Below are positions 55,669 through 64,000 of a stretch of 64,000 nt of DNA, piece after piece; position 1 is the stretch's first letter; every line of letters starts with the position of its first letter. Both the position numbers and the translations under genes were made by a program. Under the pieces are notes generated by a model. It was not told the DNA's origin, did no database searches, and saw only the letters and a list, made by a program, of their open reading frames with translations. The stretch is taken from positions 1 to 64,000 of the forward strand of contig QCIP01000001.1 in the NCBI GenBank assembly GCA_003216615.1, in the 5' to 3' direction. The stretch is from Prochlorococcus sp. AG-402-M15. GTDB lineage: Bacteria > Cyanobacteriota > Cyanobacteriia > PCC-6307 > Cyanobiaceae.

Positions 55669-56565
55669 TTATTTATTTTTCTCCTCAATCATTTTATGAA
55701 TTATTGGAGTAAGAATTAGTTCCATTGCGAAACCCATTTTTCCACCATTTACAACGATACTTGTTGGACTTGACATAAATGAATCGTTAATCATTCCAAG
55801 CAAGTATTGAAAATCAATCCCCCATTTCTCTCTTGCTCCTTTTCTGAAATGTATAATCACAAAGCTTTCATCAGGAGTTGGGATATTCCTGCATATGAAA
55901 GGATTGGAAGTATCAATTGTGGGAATCCTTTGGAAATTAATATCGGTTTTGCTAAATTGTGGGCAAATGTGATTTATATAATCAGGCATTCTTCTCAATA
56001 TTGTATCCACAATGGTTTCCGCTGAATAACCTCTTTCTGCGTTATCTCTATGGATTTTTTGAATCCACTCTAAATTTGTTATCGGAACAACACCAACAAG
56101 TAAATCAGCATAAGATGCCACATTGTATCCAACACCTTCTACCCCGCCATGCAAACCTTCATAAAAAAGTACGTCTGTTCCCTCAGGAATATCTTCCCAT
56201 GGAGTAAATTGACCAGGTTCTAAGGATGTCCCAAGTCTTGTATTATGTTCTTCTGCTTCTTCAAGACTATGTAGATAATATCTTTTCTTTCCTCCTCCAG
56301 TTTCACCATAGATTTTAAAAAGTTCTTCTAGCTTGTCAAAAAGATTAGCCTCTGGACCAAAATGAGAGAAATTTTCACCTTTTGAAAGAGACTCTGCCAT
56401 AGCTTTTTTCATAGGCATTCTTTCAAACCTGTGGTAACTATCACCTTCTACAACTGCTGGAACAATATCTTCTCTGGCAAAAATATGCTCAAAGGCTCTT
56501 TTTACTGTACTTGTTCCTGCTCCTGAAGATCCTGTTACAGCGACTACTGGATGACGTTTTGACAT
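55669..56565 (-). CDS. prk: Phosphoribulokinase, proteobacterial (class I) type
   Basis: A 298-residue protein. The P-loop is GSSGAGTST (12-20), followed by VEGDSYHRFER, FSHFGPEANLFDKLEELFKI, YGETGGGKKRYYLH, LFYEGLHGG and EWIQKIHRDNAERGY. These match the ~290-residue proteobacterial (Rhodobacter-like) PRK rather than the ~330-residue cyanobacterial/plant form with GDSGCGKST. The P-loop cysteine used for thioredoxin/CP12 control in the plant type is absent. It phosphorylates ribulose-5-phosphate to the RuBisCO substrate. It is the last known Calvin-cycle step before CO2 fixation. Confidence 0.9.
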   Translation of the reverse strand: MSKRHPVVAVTGSSGAGTSTVKRAFEHIFAREDIVPAVVEGDSYHRFERMPMKKAMAESLSKGENFSHFGPEANLFDKLEELFKIYGETGGGKKRYYLHSLEEAEEHNTRLGTSLEPGQFTPWEDIPEGTDVLFYEGLHGGVEGVGYNVASYADLLVGVVPITNLEWIQKIHRDNAERGYSAETIVDTILRRMPDYINHICPQFSKTDINFQRIPTIDTSNPFICRNIPTPDESFVIIHFRKGAREKWGIDFQYLLGMINDSFMSSPTSIVVNGGKMGFAMELILTPIIHKMIEEKNK

Positions 56566-56654
56566 TTTTTAAAAACAATATTTAATGATTCTGACAGGTC
56601 ATATGCCAACTTTAAGTTTTACTTAAAAATATTTTTTTATTTATTAATTTTTTT

Positions 56655-57728
56655 TTAAATTTCATCTATTATTTTATCTCCGATTTCACTGCAAGATAAA
56701 ACTTCAGAAGACGCATCAGCTAAATCGGCTGTTCTAAATCCGTTTGATAAAACTTTATCAATAGCAGTTTCTAAATTTTCTGCGGCTTCTTCTTCATTTA
56801 ATCCAATTTTTAACATCATGGAAGCGGATAAAAGCATCGCAATAGGATTTGCCATGTTTTTACCAGCTATATCAGGAGCCGAACCATGAACAGGTTCAAA
56901 AACTCCTGGACCATTTTTGTTCAGAGAAGCAGATGGAAGCATACCAATCGAACCAGTTAACATTGCAGCTAAATCGCTTAAAATATCACCAAATAAATTA
57001 CTAGTTAAAATCACATCAAATTGACCAGGATCTCTAACTAATTGCATTGCTGCATTATCAACATACATATTGCTTAGAGATATATTTTTATCTTTTGAGG
57101 TGATATTTAAAACTGTATCTCTCCACAATTGGCTAACCTCAAGAACGTTTGATTTATCAACAGAACATATTTTTTTATTTCTTTGGTTAGCAACTTTTAT
57201 TGCTATTTCAGTTATTCTCTCTATTTCGGCCGAATCATAAACCATCGTATTGAAAGCTTTTGGGATCTTTGTATTTGTTATATGACCTCTTGGTTTTCCA
57301 AAATAAATACCCCCTATTAATTCTCTTACAACAATAAGATCTACATTCTCAACGATTTCTTTTTTTAATGTACTTGTATCTAAGAGAGATTTTCTTATTT
57401 TGACAGGCCTGATATTTGCGAAAAGATTTAGGGCCGATCTTAACTTTAGTAACCCACTTTCTGGTCTTAATTCTCTTGCAAGTGAGTCATATTTAATATC
57501 TCCAACACATGCTAAAAGTACAGCATCACTTTTTTTGCATTGATCTAGTGTCTCGTCAGGAGCAGGAGTCCCATATTTTTCATAAGCTATCCCTCCAAAT
57601 AATTTTTCAATAATCTCAATATCGAAATTATGATTTTTTGAAAGCTTTTTTAAAACTTTTTTTGAAACTTCTGAAATCTCTGGTCCAATTCCGTCTCCTG
57701 ACAATAAAACAATCTTATATTTCTTCAT
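56655..57728 (-). CDS. leuB: 3-isopropylmalate dehydrogenase
   Basis: A 357-residue protein. The start IVLLSGDGIGPEISEVSKKV and the motifs VVRELIGGIYFGKPRG, SNLFGDILSDLAAMLTGSIG and FEPVHGSAPDIAGK identify LeuB. It oxidises and decarboxylates 3-isopropylmalate in leucine synthesis. It follows lpxD by 31 bases on the same strand. Confidence 0.96.
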   Translation of the reverse strand: MKKYKIVLLSGDGIGPEISEVSKKVLKKLSKNHNFDIEIIEKLFGGIAYEKYGTPAPDETLDQCKKSDAVLLACVGDIKYDSLARELRPESGLLKLRSALNLFANIRPVKIRKSLLDTSTLKKEIVENVDLIVVRELIGGIYFGKPRGHITNTKIPKAFNTMVYDSAEIERITEIAIKVANQRNKKICSVDKSNVLEVSQLWRDTVLNITSKDKNISLSNMYVDNAAMQLVRDPGQFDVILTSNLFGDILSDLAAMLTGSIGMLPSASLNKNGPGVFEPVHGSAPDIAGKNMANPIAMLLSASMMLKIGLNEEEAAENLETAIDKVLSNGFRTADLADASSEVLSCSEIGDKIIDEI

Positions 57729-57759
57729 TTGAATTTTTGTTTAATAGAACAATAAATTA

Positions 57760-58791
57760 TTACTTATCTAATTGTCTAAGTTTTTTTGCTAATTCTGGTA
57801 ATTTTTTAAAAATACTTGAACTCCTTAGCCATGATTTATTTTCCATTGCGGGGAAACCACTAATTACCTTGCCATCTTCTATGTCAGAATGGATCCCGCA
57901 TTTTGAACTCGCTATGACATTATTCCCAACTTTTACTCTATTATTTACTCCTACTTGCCCTGCCAAAATAACACCATCTCCAATATTTGCTCCTCCAGCG
58001 ATACCAACTTGAGCTGCAAATGCGCAATTCTTACCAATTTTAACTCCATGACCTATTTGTACTAGATTATCCAACTTTGTTCCCTCATCAATAAAAGTAA
58101 ATCCTACTGAGGGTCTATCAATACAACAATTCGTTCCAATTTCTACAAAACTCATTATTTTTACACCACCTTTTTGAGGCATCTTTACCCATTTGCCATC
58201 TTTAGGAATAAAACCAAATCCCTCTGATCCAATAACAGAATTTGAATTAATTACACAATTATTTTTTAGAGTGGTATTTTCGTAAATAACACAATTTGGA
58301 TGAATTATATTATTATCTCCTATTCGAACATTGCCTAAAATTGATGATCCAGGGAGAATATGATTTTTGTCACCAATTATAGTATTTTCTCCAATATAGA
58401 CATTAGGTCCAATGTGGCAATCTGCTCCAATTATTGCTGTTTTATCAATAACCGCTGAAACGTGAATTCCTGGTTTGAAATTGATAGTTTTATATAAACA
58501 ATTCAATACTTCTGCAAATGCAATTCTTGGATTTTTAACGATTATGTTTGATATATTGAGTTTCTTTAGGGCACTAACGATTTCATCGTTGTTAGTAGTT
58601 ATTATTGCTGATGCTTTAGTTTGATCTAATTTTTCTTTAAGGATATTATTTTCTTCTAAAAAAGATATTTGATGGTTAACTGCAGCATCTAATGAGGCAG
58701 CATCATCTATATTTAAATCTTCCAAAATATTGGCACTAATAAAATTTGAATTTCCTTTTTTTATTAGATCAACTAAATCACTTAAAAGCAT
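57760..58791 (-). CDS. lpxD: UDP-3-O-acyl-glucosamine N-acyltransferase LpxD
   Basis: A 343-residue protein. An N-terminal uridine-binding domain precedes a long left-handed beta-helix of hexapeptide repeats ([40 protein letters not shown]). The catalytic-loop histidine lies in [13 protein letters not shown]. It adds the N-linked acyl chain in lipid A synthesis, consistent with the lptB-encoded transport motor elsewhere in the window. Confidence 0.93.
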   Translation of the reverse strand: MLLSDLVDLIKKGNSNFISANILEDLNIDDAASLDAAVNHQISFLEENNILKEKLDQTKASAIITTNNDEIVSALKKLNISNIIVKNPRIAFAEVLNCLYKTINFKPGIHVSAVIDKTAIIGADCHIGPNVYIGENTIIGDKNHILPGSSILGNVRIGDNNIIHPNCVIYENTTLKNNCVINSNSVIGSEGFGFIPKDGKWVKMPQKGGVKIMSFVEIGTNCCIDRPSVGFTFIDEGTKLDNLVQIGHGVKIGKNCAFAAQVGIAGGANIGDGVILAGQVGVNNRVKVGNNVIASSKCGIHSDIEDGKVISGFPAMENKSWLRSSSIFKKLPELAKKLRQLDK

Positions 58792-58812
58792 TTTTCAGTT
58801 TTTAATTTTTTT

Positions 58813-59895
58813 CTAAGAGAGAGCAAGAACATCTCTGTGTACGACAATTATCGAGGAGTTGTTATTTTCTTTATTATTTAAGATACTTCTTAATTTGTCG
58901 CTACTTATTGATACTAAACCTTTTGCAACTTCTTTATCATTTGTATTTACGATTTTAACTGCCTGATTAACCGTAAAGTTTCCTTCTACTTTCTTAACAC
59001 CAACCGCTAAAAGTGAGGCACCCTTTTTTTTGATTGCGAAAGAAGCTCCATTATCTAAAGTGATTTTCCCTACTGTTTGAATTGCATGAGAAAGCCAACT
59101 TTTTTTGTTTCCTATAGGTTTTTCTACTGGATAAAATAAAGTTCCAATTTTATTGTCATTAAAAATTTCAATTAAGTTTTTTTTATTAGTTCCATCAACT
59201 AGTTGCACTTCAACTCCTCCTTTTGTTGCTATTTCTGCAGAAATTAATTTTGTAGAAATTCCTCCTGTACCCCATTCATTATTTGAGTTTTTAATATTTT
59301 TATCTTTAATTTCTTTTAATTCACTATTATGAACTTCTTTAATAGGTTGCGCATCTTTATTATTACGTGGATCTTTTGAGTATAGATTTTCAATATCGGT
59401 TAATAAAATAAGCTTGTTAGCATTTATAGCTAAGGCAACTAAAGCAGAGAGGGTATCATTATCTCCATATTTAAGCTCTTCATTTGCTACGGTATCATTT
59501 TCATTTACTATTGGAATAACATTCAAATCGATTAATTTTTTTAAAGTTTTAGAAGCGTTATTAAAGGATTCTCGTGAATTGAAATCGGCTTTAGTAATTA
59601 AAATTTGAGCAATATTGTGACCTAATTTCTTAAATACTTTATCGTACAAGGACATTAAATTAACTTGACCTACTGCAGCAGTAGCTTGAAGGGTACTTAA
59701 ATCATTTGGTCTCTTTTGAATATTTAATTTTTGGCAACCTAATCCAACGGCTCCACTAGTTACCAAAATTAATTTGTTTCCTTTTGAAAGAAAATTTGTA
59801 AAGGATCTAGAAAGGGTTTCAATTACTTCTTCTGTAGATGTTTCCTCTGTTCCTCTTAAAATACTAGTACCAATTTTTATAACCCAAGTTTTCAT
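58813..59895 (-). CDS. proB: Glutamate 5-kinase
   Basis: A 360-residue protein. The amino-acid kinase domain has [45 protein letters not shown] and [15 protein letters not shown]. The C-terminal PUA domain begins near [20 protein letters not shown]. It phosphorylates glutamate in the first step of proline synthesis and is feedback-inhibited in the family. Its start overlaps the upstream YqeG-type gene by 4 bases (ATGA). Confidence 0.95.
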   Translation of the reverse strand: MKTWVIKIGTSILRGTEETSTEEVIETLSRSFTNFLSKGNKLILVTSGAVGLGCQKLNIQKRPNDLSTLQATAAVGQVNLMSLYDKVFKKLGHNIAQILITKADFNSRESFNNASKTLKKLIDLNVIPIVNENDTVANEELKYGDNDTLSALVALAINANKLILLTDIENLYSKDPRNNKDAQPIKEVHNSELKEIKDKNIKNSNNEWGTGGISTKLISAEIATKGGVEVQLVDGTNKKNLIEIFNDNKIGTLFYPVEKPIGNKKSWLSHAIQTVGKITLDNGASFAIKKKGASLLAVGVKKVEGNFTVNQAVKIVNTNDKEVAKGLVSISSDKLRSILNNKENNNSSIIVVHRDVLALS

Positions 59896-60386
59896 TTTAT
59901 AAAATGAGAAATTAATTTTTCTATTTTCAAAGTTAAATTCAATTTTATAGGCAAGCCATCTATATTTAATCGCTTAACTAATATTGTTTTTATATTACAT
60001 CTATTCCCAACGATAATATCTGTAAAAATTCTGTCGCCAATAATGGCTATATTTTTTGGTTCACTGCCAATTTCTTTGATAGCAGACAAAGTCACTTTTT
60101 TTCTTGGTTTTGATGAATTGTATTTGTATCTTAAATTTAATTCTTTCGCTATTTTTGCGATTCTTTTTTTGGATGGATTATTACTTATTAGATATAAGGA
60201 GAAAAATTTTTTAGATTCTATGATCCAATTTTTTACAGCTTTTGGGATCATATTTGATTTTCTATTTACTAGAGTCCCATCCACGTCTAGCAATAAAGAA
60301 TTAATTCCTTTTTTTTGCAACTCAGATTGAGAAATCGCATATATTGGTAAGTTTGAATCCCAATTGACGTTTAGGATAGATCTCAT
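59892..60386 (-). CDS. YqeG-type HAD-IIIA phosphatase
   Basis: A 164-residue protein. The nucleophile motif is [15 protein letters not shown] with Asp34 and Asp36, then [10 protein letters not shown] and [16 protein letters not shown]-like motif III/IV ([15 protein letters not shown]). YqeG-family HAD proteins of bacteria and plastids (PGP phosphatase in some lineages) dephosphorylate phosphatidylglycerol phosphate; that role is plausible for thylakoid lipid here. It overlaps proB by 4 bases and follows the DUF3727 gene by 5. Confidence 0.87.
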   Translation of the reverse strand: MRSILNVNWDSNLPIYAISQSELQKKGINSLLLDVDGTLVNRKSNMIPKAVKNWIIESKKFFSLYLISNNPSKKRIAKIAKELNLRYKYNSSKPRKKVTLSAIKEIGSEPKNIAIIGDRIFTDIIVGNRCNIKTILVKRLNIDGLPIKLNLTLKIEKLISHFIK

Positions 60387-60391
60387 TTATT

Positions 60392-60928
60392 TTAAGAACT
60401 ACTTTTTTCAAGCTCAGTTTCAATCAAAGGTTGAATTTTATCGAACTCATCATCTTCAACTAATAAGGCCCTTTTGTCTTTTAATTTACCCACAATAAAA
60501 AAAGGATCTAGTGGAATATATAAGCCATATTCTTGGTCAAAAAGATTAAAGTTAACAAGTAATTCATAACTCTCAGTATCATCATCGACGTAATCTTCTT
60601 CTAATTCATCGTAAATTGGTTCTTCAAGTTCTCCTGATACTGTTAATGTAACTGCTGATCTAATAAGACTTAAATCATGTTCTTGAAGAACCGCTTCAGC
60701 ATTTTTTAGTATTTGTTCATTTTTATCTATTTTCTCAATTAGTTCAGGTTCATCTTTTTCATTTATCTTGAAAAGACTTACTGGAGTATCAACTGGTGTT
60801 AATAAAGCATATTCTTGACCTTCAACACTTACTAATTGTTCAAGATAACAAAATAGCTCGTTTCCATTTGAGTCATTTAATATTAGTGTCTGTGCATCAT
60901 AATTATCATTTGAGTTGGTTTCTTTCAT
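60392..60928 (-). CDS. DUF3727 (DUF1292-like) acidic protein
   Basis: A 178-residue, strongly acidic protein. The N-terminal part (LILNDSNGNELFCYLEQLVS, then GQEYALLTPVDTPVSLF) resembles DUF1292/DUF3727, and the C-terminal repeat of that theme (VNFNLFDQEYGLYIPLDPFF) suggests two tandem copies. The linker is Glu/Asp-rich (YDELEEDYVDDDTES). The function is unknown. In cyanobacteria it is commonly found next to ruvX and yqeG, as here. Confidence 0.8.
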   Translation of the reverse strand: MKETNSNDNYDAQTLILNDSNGNELFCYLEQLVSVEGQEYALLTPVDTPVSLFKINEKDEPELIEKIDKNEQILKNAEAVLQEHDLSLIRSAVTLTVSGELEEPIYDELEEDYVDDDTESYELLVNFNLFDQEYGLYIPLDPFFIVGKLKDKRALLVEDDEFDKIQPLIETELEKSSS

Positions 60929-60984
60929 TTAAAAATTATCTATCCTTTTTAATACTAATATTTTATCTGAAGTTTACCACTTAA

Positions 60985-61416
60985 TTATTCTAATTCAGGA
61001 CCTTCTTCGATCCATTGTTCAAGTATTATTTTTGCTGAAAAACTATCAATTAATCCAGATTTATCTTTTTTTATTCCAAATCTATTTGAAGATTCCCAAG
61101 TTGAACTATGTTCGTTGACGTAAGAAAATGGAAGCTTTAATTCATTTGAAAGTAATTGACAATATTTTTTACAATCAATAGCTTGAGTGGTGATTTGACC
61201 TTCCTCATCAAGTGGAATACCCACAATAAATCCAGTCAAATTTAATTCATCTATATGATTTCTAATGATTTTAATCTCTTGATGATTTTCAAACCTATTT
61301 ACTGCTGGAAGTATATTTGATGTAATGCATAGGGGATCACAATAAGCTAATCCTATTCTTTTGGTTCCTATATCCAAACTCAAAATTGATTTCGGTTTGG
61401 GTTTGCAAAATTTCAC
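60985..61416 (-). CDS. ruvX: Putative Holliday junction resolvase RuvX/YqgF
   Basis: A 143-residue protein starting at GTG. The RNase H-like motif [16 protein letters not shown] carries the first catalytic aspartate (Asp15), [17 protein letters not shown] follows, and [10 protein letters not shown] and [14 protein letters not shown] provide the later acidic residues. YqgF-family proteins act on branched nucleic acids and/or 16S rRNA 5'-end processing. Its start overlaps the upstream gene by 4 bases (GTGA). Confidence 0.88.
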   Translation of the reverse strand: MKFCKPKPKSILSLDIGTKRIGLAYCDPLCITSNILPAVNRFENHQEIKIIRNHIDELNLTGFIVGIPLDEEGQITTQAIDCKKYCQLLSNELKLPFSYVNEHSSTWESSNRFGIKKDKSGLIDSFSAKIILEQWIEEGPELE

Positions 61417-62468
61417 TTTGTTTTTAATGGAAAAGGAGATGGATATGGATTACCTTGTGGACTTAATTTTTCAAAGATTGATTCCAAAGATTGATTAATT
61501 TTATTTACTTGTTTGGCTTCATTCTTAACTATTGTATTCCTGATAAGAATAATTTCTTGATTTTTTTCTTTGAGATTACATTCTTCGAGAAAAAGATTTA
61601 ATTGAGAATTTTCCTTATAGGTTTTTAAATATGAAACAGGAGATTTTTCAAAAAATCTTTTTATAAATTCTTTTAAAATAGAATTGAATCTCTTATCCCA
61701 ATATCTACTTATAGTTAAAGTATAAATTTCTTCATGTTGATAATTTATATCTTTTAAAATTGAACATATAACAGAATTTTCATATATTAAGGCACCACTT
61801 TTAGAGTTATTTCTTTTAAGAATGTCGTCTTGATCAAAATCTAAAATATTTCTTATTAAGGGAGATTGATTTGATCTTATGAAATTCACTATTTTCAATA
61901 TGTTTTGTTTATTAATGTTTTGGAATTCATTAATTAATGCATAGCAATCGGTATTTTGCTTTTTAGATTTATTTAGATTACAACCATCCCAAAGTATTAT
62001 CTCGCCTAAAGGTTGGAAGCCTAATTCTCTTGAGGTTGATATGATGTCAACATTCTTTATATCAGCGTTAATTATCCAACTTGAAGTTTTGATGTCTTTT
62101 ATTGAGATCGATTTTTTTATCAATCCTAAAGTTAATTGTTTATCTGTTAAAGAACACTCGTTGTTGATTAACTTGGGCTTAGATATTTTTAAGCAAGTCT
62201 CTTTTTTGTTTAAAGGGAAAATATTCAAATAACCAATAATTTCGTTTCCAGATATAGCAATTATGCATTTATTTTTATTTTTCTTAAGATTATTTAAAAA
62301 ACTTTTTAAGTCATCAAAGGTATTAATAATGGCCATCTTTAAGAACCAATTATTCAATTCCTTATTTTTGAAATCTATTAAAAGGTTAATGTGCCGTATA
62401 TGGAGCTCTTCATAAGTTACTTCCATTCCTTTTTTAGATTGAAAAGAATTAGATGTATCTTTTTCCAT
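61413..62468 (-). CDS. GNAT-like protein of unknown function
   Basis: A 351-residue protein. The N-terminal half (about 15-170) has the order of an acetyltransferase fold: [14 protein letters not shown], then [19 protein letters not shown] and [16 protein letters not shown], which resembles the final strand of GNAT domains (xGF..xGEI). The acetyl-CoA loop (Q/RxxGxG/A) is not clear. The second half may be a degenerate copy ([20 protein letters not shown]). A catalytic role is not supported; the fold is inference. It links the CofE-like gene and ruvX. Confidence 0.6.
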   Translation of the reverse strand: MEKDTSNSFQSKKGMEVTYEELHIRHINLLIDFKNKELNNWFLKMAIINTFDDLKSFLNNLKKNKNKCIIAISGNEIIGYLNIFPLNKKETCLKISKPKLINNECSLTDKQLTLGLIKKSISIKDIKTSSWIINADIKNVDIISTSRELGFQPLGEIILWDGCNLNKSKKQNTDCYALINEFQNINKQNILKIVNFIRSNQSPLIRNILDFDQDDILKRNNSKSGALIYENSVICSILKDINYQHEEIYTLTISRYWDKRFNSILKEFIKRFFEKSPVSYLKTYKENSQLNLFLEECNLKEKNQEIILIRNTIVKNEAKQVNKINQSLESIFEKLSPQGNPYPSPFPLKTK

Positions 62469-63635
62469 TTACTTTTTTTCTCTTATTAACACTATAGGAG
62501 TTTTTTCATCTCCATTGCCAGCTGGATTAGATATTAAATTTCTTTTAAGAATTTTATTTACTGTTTTATTTGAACTGGCTAAAATTTTTACACCTCCAAG
62601 ATCATTAACATCGACTACTGCAACATCTATATTTAAATATTTGGAAACCTCCTTACAAAATAAATCTGCATTGATAGGACCCATAACTATGCTTTTGTCG
62701 TAGGGTGTGACTGTACCACTTATATCATCAATGAGAGACGATTCTGAACCAGTTAATCTATAAAATATCCCTTTGATGCCAATTAATTTAAAGATAAATC
62801 CAACAATTAATGCAAAGGTTATTCTTGTTACTCCAATTCTATTTATTAATAATTGCATGCCGCAAGCTGTAGCAAGACTGCTTGTGGGGTGAAAAAAATA
62901 ACATAAAGCTTTCGAAAATACACTATATTCTAAATTCTGAGGGGAAATATATCTATTTTGCATAATCGCAAGTGGACTTTCACCGATTGTTAAAATATCA
63001 TTTTTTTCTACAATTCCTTTACAGTATTTAATCACAGTATTTACTGGGTCATCAAGGCAACCAAGTAAATCAGTTTTAATAGCAAAAGCATTATATTTAT
63101 TATTTAATGGAATTTCAAAAACTTCTTTCGGTATTTGTTTTTGACCATCTAAATTAATTAACAAACAATCCTTTTTTTTTGAAATACCAAAATGTCCATA
63201 ATTTTCCCAATAAACTTTTAACCATATATATTTTATTTTTTTTCTAAAATTGTAATTGCTAAATTTATAGATGATTTTTATAAATAATTCTGAATTTGAT
63301 TTGATAATTGTTGTAGGCCAATAATTATTTAAATTTTTTAATTTATTTTTATCATATATATAAATATCTTCTTGATAGTTTAAGTTTTGGCAAAATTCGT
63401 TCCCTTTACTTTTAAAAAAATCTAATTCAAATTTTATATTATTTACCATTGTCTCTTTGGATTTACTTGTATTAGATATTTTTAAATCAATAATTAATTC
63501 GTTTAAACCATCCCTTTTTTTGATTTTGTAATTTATGGGTAATAGATTTAACTTTGATTTGGGTGAGTTTTTAATATATAAATCTGAAAGAATTAAAAAA
63601 ATTAAAAGAACTAAGAGGATATTTATTAATATCAT
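62469..63635 (-). CDS. CofE-like F420-0:gamma-glutamyl ligase family protein, membrane-anchored
   Basis: A 388-residue protein. An N-terminal hydrophobic segment (LINILLVLLIFLILSDLYI) anchors it. Residues about 30-180 form a beta-rich domain. The C-terminal 200 residues match the CofE family: NAFAIKTDLLGCLDDPV, ILTIGESPLAIMQNRYI, FYRLTGSESSLIDDISGTV and AVVDVNDLGGVKILAS, all similar to F420-0 gamma-glutamyl ligases. F420 synthesis is not established in cyanobacteria, so it may glutamylate another substrate. It is directly adjacent to the gene at 61413-62468 (no spacer). Confidence 0.78.
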   Translation of the reverse strand: MILINILLVLLIFLILSDLYIKNSPKSKLNLLPINYKIKKRDGLNELIIDLKISNTSKSKETMVNNIKFELDFFKSKGNEFCQNLNYQEDIYIYDKNKLKNLNNYWPTTIIKSNSELFIKIIYKFSNYNFRKKIKYIWLKVYWENYGHFGISKKKDCLLINLDGQKQIPKEVFEIPLNNKYNAFAIKTDLLGCLDDPVNTVIKYCKGIVEKNDILTIGESPLAIMQNRYISPQNLEYSVFSKALCYFFHPTSSLATACGMQLLINRIGVTRITFALIVGFIFKLIGIKGIFYRLTGSESSLIDDISGTVTPYDKSIVMGPINADLFCKEVSKYLNIDVAVVDVNDLGGVKILASSNKTVNKILKRNLISNPAGNGDEKTPIVLIREKK

Positions 63636-63645
63636 TTTTTAATAG

Positions 63646-64000
63646 TTAGTTTTTGTTTTTATCTTTTCTTTCAGAAATAATACTGTTATATTCATTAAAA
63701 CTTTCTACAGAAAACTCAGTATCGTTTATATCAATTCCTTTTAATTCTCCTATAACTTTGTTTAATTCATCGATATTAGTCATTCCATTTTGATCATACT
63801 TAACTTCGCCATCACTATTAATAATAATGGTTTGTGGAATTAATCCATTCCAATAATAATTAGGTTCATTTGGAAGATAAGGTTTTCCTTTGTCCTGTAA
63901 TTCATCTGTAGTTAGAGCAATGATATCTATATTATTTCTCCATATCAAATCTAAACCAGATATTATCGGAGCCATAGCTTTACTATCAGAACTATCATCA
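63646..64000 (-). CDS. Thioredoxin-fold protein with Ser-x-x-Ser instead of Cys-x-x-Cys (N-terminus beyond the right edge)
   Basis: The frame is open to base 64000; 118 C-terminal residues up to TAA are visible. It matches membrane-tethered TxlA/HCF164-type thioredoxins: AMAPIISGLDLIW after the active site, NIDIIALTTDE, then the cis-proline segment NGLIPQTIIINSDGEVKY. In this family the active site reads WCxxC-K-x-M-A-P. Here I read DDSSDSKAMAP, so both cysteines are serine. The protein should not do thiol-disulfide exchange by itself. It heads the visible operon with the CofE-like gene 11 bases downstream. Confidence 0.75.
   Translation of the reverse strand, partial: DDSSDSKAMAPIISGLDLIWRNNIDIIALTTDELQDKGKPYLPNEPNYYWNGLIPQTIIINSDGEVKYDQNGMTNIDELNKVIGELKGIDINDTEFSVESFNEYNSIISERKDKNKN

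Noticed and set aside
1-64000. tRNA, rRNA, CRISPR, IS or prophage elements
   Set aside because: I looked for TTCGA/TTCAA T-loops in cloverleaf context, spaced direct repeats, terminal inverted repeats with transposase and phage structural genes and saw none; a tRNAscan-SE or ISfinder run would settle it.

Overview
The window looks like a chromosome segment of a high-light-type Prochlorococcus (a marine picocyanobacterium). The bases are roughly 70% A+T by eye, Shine-Dalgarno sites are mostly absent, TTG and GTG starts are common, and genes are tightly packed, often with 4-bp ATGA/GTGA or TAATG overlaps. The gene set is that of an oxygenic phototroph: petN, psb29/thf1, ftsH, pcyA, chlP, ccsA, hemA, glpX, prk and ferredoxin-sulfite reductase. 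I see no tRNA, rRNA, insertion sequence, prophage, integrase or CRISPR array. The clade assignment is inference from composition and gene content.

Layout. 1-3.4 kb: a DNA-repair cluster (Lhr-type helicase, ATP-dependent ligase, beta-lactamase-fold exonuclease). 3.4-10 kb: an accessory-looking stretch of short genes of unknown function on both strands, with a DUF2130 coiled-coil protein, a ribbon-helix-helix-like protein, a stand-alone IF2_N domain and several small membrane or secreted peptides. 10-16.3 kb: petN, psb29, clpP, ftsH, sipA and a pair of M16 peptidases. 16.3-20 kb: pcyA translationally coupled to a DevBCA exporter. 20-26 kb: a glycosyltransferase, then rpsB-tsf-unknown-recG; rpsB has a leader with a perfect two-stem pseudoknot. 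26-37 kb: a VanX-like dipeptidase, sir, glyS, chlP, a VanY-like peptidase, typA, a DUF309 protein, lptB and ccsA. 37-45 kb: rpe, glpX, hemA, glgC, gnd, pgl and a CIA30 protein (central carbon, tetrapyrrole and glycogen metabolism). 45-55.5 kb: ilvD, a UPRT-like protein, a lumenal pentapeptide protein, a CobW GTPase, purS-purQ, class II and class I fructose-bisphosphate aldolases, an oxidoreductase and accD. 55.6-64 kb: prk, leuB, lpxD, proB, yqeG, a DUF3727 protein, ruvX, a GNAT-like protein, a CofE-like protein and a thioredoxin-fold protein, all on the minus strand.

How the genes work together. Calvin-cycle and gluconeogenic enzymes (rpe, glpX, two aldolases, prk) sit near the enzymes used in darkness (glgC for glycogen, gnd and pgl for the oxidative pentose phosphate route). 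Protein quality control and photosystem care (clpP, ftsH, psb29) are adjacent, as are translation (rpsB, tsf) and replication restart (recG).

Most worth a second look: the rpsB leader pseudoknot; a phosphoribulokinase of the proteobacterial rather than the cyanobacterial/plant type; a ribulose-phosphate epimerase with both metal-binding histidines replaced by glutamine; a UPRT-like protein without the PRPP loop; a thioredoxin-fold protein with Ser-x-x-Ser in place of Cys-x-x-Cys; and a CofE-like ligase in an organism not known to make F420. None is proven to be a new system; each is a concrete testable oddity.
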